Assembly (NCBI GenBank): GCA_019753375.1
Contig: JAIELC010000033.1
Coordinates: 1-58,276, forward strand
From: Sphingomonas sp.
GTDB taxonomy: Bacteria > Pseudomonadota > Alphaproteobacteria > Sphingomonadales > Sphingomonadaceae
Direction of reading: 5' to 3'
DNA: 58,276 nt
A program made the position numbers and the translations under genes. Position 1 is the stretch's first letter. Each line of letters starts with the position of its first letter. A model generated the notes under the pieces. That model was not told the origin of the DNA and made no database searches. It saw only the letters and a program-made list of their open reading frames with translations. Positions 56,764 to 58,276 of the stretch are shown here, one piece after another.

Positions 56764-58041
56764 ATGACCGACACGCCAACCATCAAGCTCGGCGACCATG
56801 ATTATAAGGTCTTGTCGGGGTCGGTCGGTCCCCAGGTTATCGATATCAGGAAGCTCTATGCCGATACCGGCATGTTCACCTTCGACCCCGGCTTCACATC
56901 AACGGCAAGCTGCGAGTCGGCGCTGACCTATATTGATGGCGATGAAGGTGTCCTGCTGCACCGCGGCTATCCGATTGGACAATTGGCCGAGCAGTCGAGC
57001 TTCATGGAAGTCAGCTACCTGCTGCTGAATGGCGAATTGCCTGACCAGCAGACGCTCAAGGATTTTACCTACACCATTTCCCGCCACACGATGCTGCATG
57101 AACAGCTGATGCAATTTTATCGCGGGTTCCGGCGCGACGCGCATCCGATGGCGGTGATGTGCGGCGTCGTTGGCGCGCTGAGCGCCTTTTATCACGATTC
57201 CACAGACATTACCGATCCGCACCAGCGGATGGTCGCGAGCCACCGCCTGATCGCCAAAATGCCAACGATTGCCGCGGCGGCGTATAAATATTCGATCGGC
57301 CAGCCGTTCATGTATCCCAGCAACAAGCTGTCCTACACCGGCAATTTTCTGCGGATGACCTTCGGCGTTCCGGCCGAGGAATATGAGGTCAATCCGATTA
57401 TCGAACAGGCACTTGACCGGATTTTCATCCTGCATGCCGATCATGAACAGAACGCGTCGACCTCGACGGTACGGCTGGCGGGATCATCCGGCGCCAATCC
57501 ATTCGCCTGCATTGCAGCCGGTATTGCCTGCCTGTGGGGGCCCGCGCATGGCGGCGCAAACGAAGCGGCGCTCAACATGCTGCGCGAAATCGGAACGCCT
57601 GATCGCATCCCGCATTATATTGAGCGCGCCAAGGACAAGAATGATCCGTTCCGCCTGATGGGCTTTGGCCACCGGGTGTATAAGAACTACGATCCTCGTG
57701 CCACCGTGATGCAAAAAACGGTCCGCGAAGTCTTCAAGGCGATGAATGTCACCGATCCGGTGTTCGACGTTGCCCTGCAGCTTGAGGAAATGGCGCTCAA
57801 CGATCCATATTTCATCGAAAAGAAATTGTTCCCCAACGTCGATTTCTATTCGGGCGTTATCCTATCCGCCATTGGCTTCCCGACGACGATGTTCACCGCC
57901 TTGTTCGCGCTTGCCCGGACCGTCGGCTGGGTCGCGCAGTGGAACGAAATGATCTCTGATCCCGCGCAGAAGATCGGTCGTCCGCGCCAGCTTTATACCG
58001 GGCCGGTGCAGCGCGATTATGTCGAGGTCGCAAAGCGCTGA
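56764..58041 (+). CDS. gltA: Citrate synthase (type II, hexameric)
   Basis: GltA condenses acetyl-CoA with oxaloacetate, the entry step of the TCA cycle. The 425-residue protein has the active-site segments [30 protein letters not shown] and [14 protein letters not shown], and ends in [14 protein letters not shown]. The length and the N-terminal beta domain indicate the NADH-sensitive type II form. GAAAGGAC precedes the ATG, 19 bases after gltX. Together with the PDH E1 genes it completes the pyruvate-to-citrate route represented in the window. Confidence 0.97.
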   Translation: MTDTPTIKLGDHDYKVLSGSVGPQVIDIRKLYADTGMFTFDPGFTSTASCESALTYIDGDEGVLLHRGYPIGQLAEQSSFMEVSYLLLNGELPDQQTLKDFTYTISRHTMLHEQLMQFYRGFRRDAHPMAVMCGVVGALSAFYHDSTDITDPHQRMVASHRLIAKMPTIAAAAYKYSIGQPFMYPSNKLSYTGNFLRMTFGVPAEEYEVNPIIEQALDRIFILHADHEQNASTSTVRLAGSSGANPFACIAAGIACLWGPAHGGANEAALNMLREIGTPDRIPHYIERAKDKNDPFRLMGFGHRVYKNYDPRATVMQKTVREVFKAMNVTDPVFDVALQLEEMALNDPYFIEKKLFPNVDFYSGVILSAIGFPTTMFTALFALARTVGWVAQWNEMISDPAQKIGRPRQLYTGPVQRDYVEVAKR

Positions 58042-58180
58042 ATTGCGCGCGAGGCAAAGGTGATGTCGCGCCCCAAGGACCGGGCGTCGTTGCAACTTTT
58101 CTCGCGATCATTGCCTGTCGGGGCGGGTAATCGTTGCCTGCCTCGGCGGCGGGGTAACTGGTCGCCGCTCGGCGAGTAAA

Positions 58181-58276
58181 CTAGTCGCGATATGGCAGGG
58201 TGAAAATGAACCGCGCGCCCTGCCCGGGTGCGCTGTCGACCGTGACATCGCCCCCCATTGCCCGCGCGAGGCGGCG
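58181..58276 (-). CDS. C-terminus of a sensor histidine kinase (partial)
   Basis: The last 31 residues of a gene entering from the right edge read on the minus strand to a stop at 58181-58183. They include LARAMGGDVTVDSAPGQGARF and FTLP, the G2 box and last strand of a HATPase domain. The N-terminal part, sensor type and partner regulator are outside the window. Confidence 0.8.
   Translation of the reverse strand, partial: RRLARAMGGDVTVDSAPGQGARFIFTLPYRD

Overview
The window looks like a chromosomal segment of a sphingomonad (Alphaproteobacteria, Sphingomonadaceae; Sphingomonas- or Sphingopyxis-like). The evidence is indirect but consistent: high GC, a PDH E1-beta carrying its own lipoyl domain, an alphaproteobacterial SOS box (GTTC-N7-GTTC) before lexA, an EcfG-like promoter before a stress-type membrane-protein operon, a bacterial ceramidase (sphingolipids are a hallmark of this family), and alphaproteobacterial gene order (yqeY-dnaG-rpoD; trpGDC-moaC-moeA-lexA next to comEC, gltX and gltA). 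No rRNA, tRNA, CRISPR or prophage was recognised.

Layout. 0.1-1.7 kb: a GbsR/MarR-type regulator and a small membrane protein, each preceded by the same 20-bp operator-like sequence, then another membrane protein. 2-4.5 kb: trmFO, an EF-hand protein and a degenerate squalene/phytoene-synthase homologue. 4.6-7.9 kb: three coupled Tad-pilus/TadG-TadE type genes. 8-12.1 kb: eno, ftsB, pdhA and pdhB on the minus strand. 12.2-14.4 kb: a four-gene membrane/stress operon (YqjD-, YqjE- and DUF3618-like proteins) and a DUF4170 gene. 14.4-21.2 kb: rhomboid protease, greA, carB and carA on the minus strand, interrupted by a FitAB-type toxin-antitoxin pair. 21.3-25.7 kb: yqeY-dnaG-rpoD. 26-31.8 kb: an unknown gene, a MoxR ATPase, a Tat-exported GH1 glycosidase, a soluble chemoreceptor and a CoxE-like VWA protein. 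32.3-35.2 kb: a tightly overlapping DOMON-like / NamZ-like / AspH-like operon. 35.3-38.6 kb: rimO, a MarR-membrane protein pair and a ceramidase. 38.6-40.4 kb: an acquired segment bounded by an 84-bp direct repeat, with an IS5-family remnant and a TIKI/ChaN-like secreted protein. 40.4-46.2 kb: a beta-lactamase-fold hydrolase, an M17 aminopeptidase, tpiA and a PpiD-like foldase. 46.2-58 kb: trpE, trpGDC-moaC-moeA, lexA, comEC, gltX, gltA and the C-terminus of a sensor kinase.

Much of the window is housekeeping: tRNA modification, glycolysis and entry to the TCA cycle, carbamoyl-phosphate, tryptophan and molybdopterin synthesis, replication and transcription initiation, and the SOS repressor. 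Genes are tightly packed, and many pairs are coupled through ATGA or GTGA overlaps.

The most notable observation is at 18.86-19.78 kb. The FitAB pair sits between carA and carB, and a decayed 107-bp copy of the carB 5' end lies exactly at the toxin stop codon. This suggests that the module arrived together with a replacement carB 5' end, leaving the original start stranded. A second acquired segment (38.6-40.4 kb) is also bounded by a long direct repeat. I found no clear-cut new multigene defence system; the remaining leads are conserved but poorly characterised small operons.
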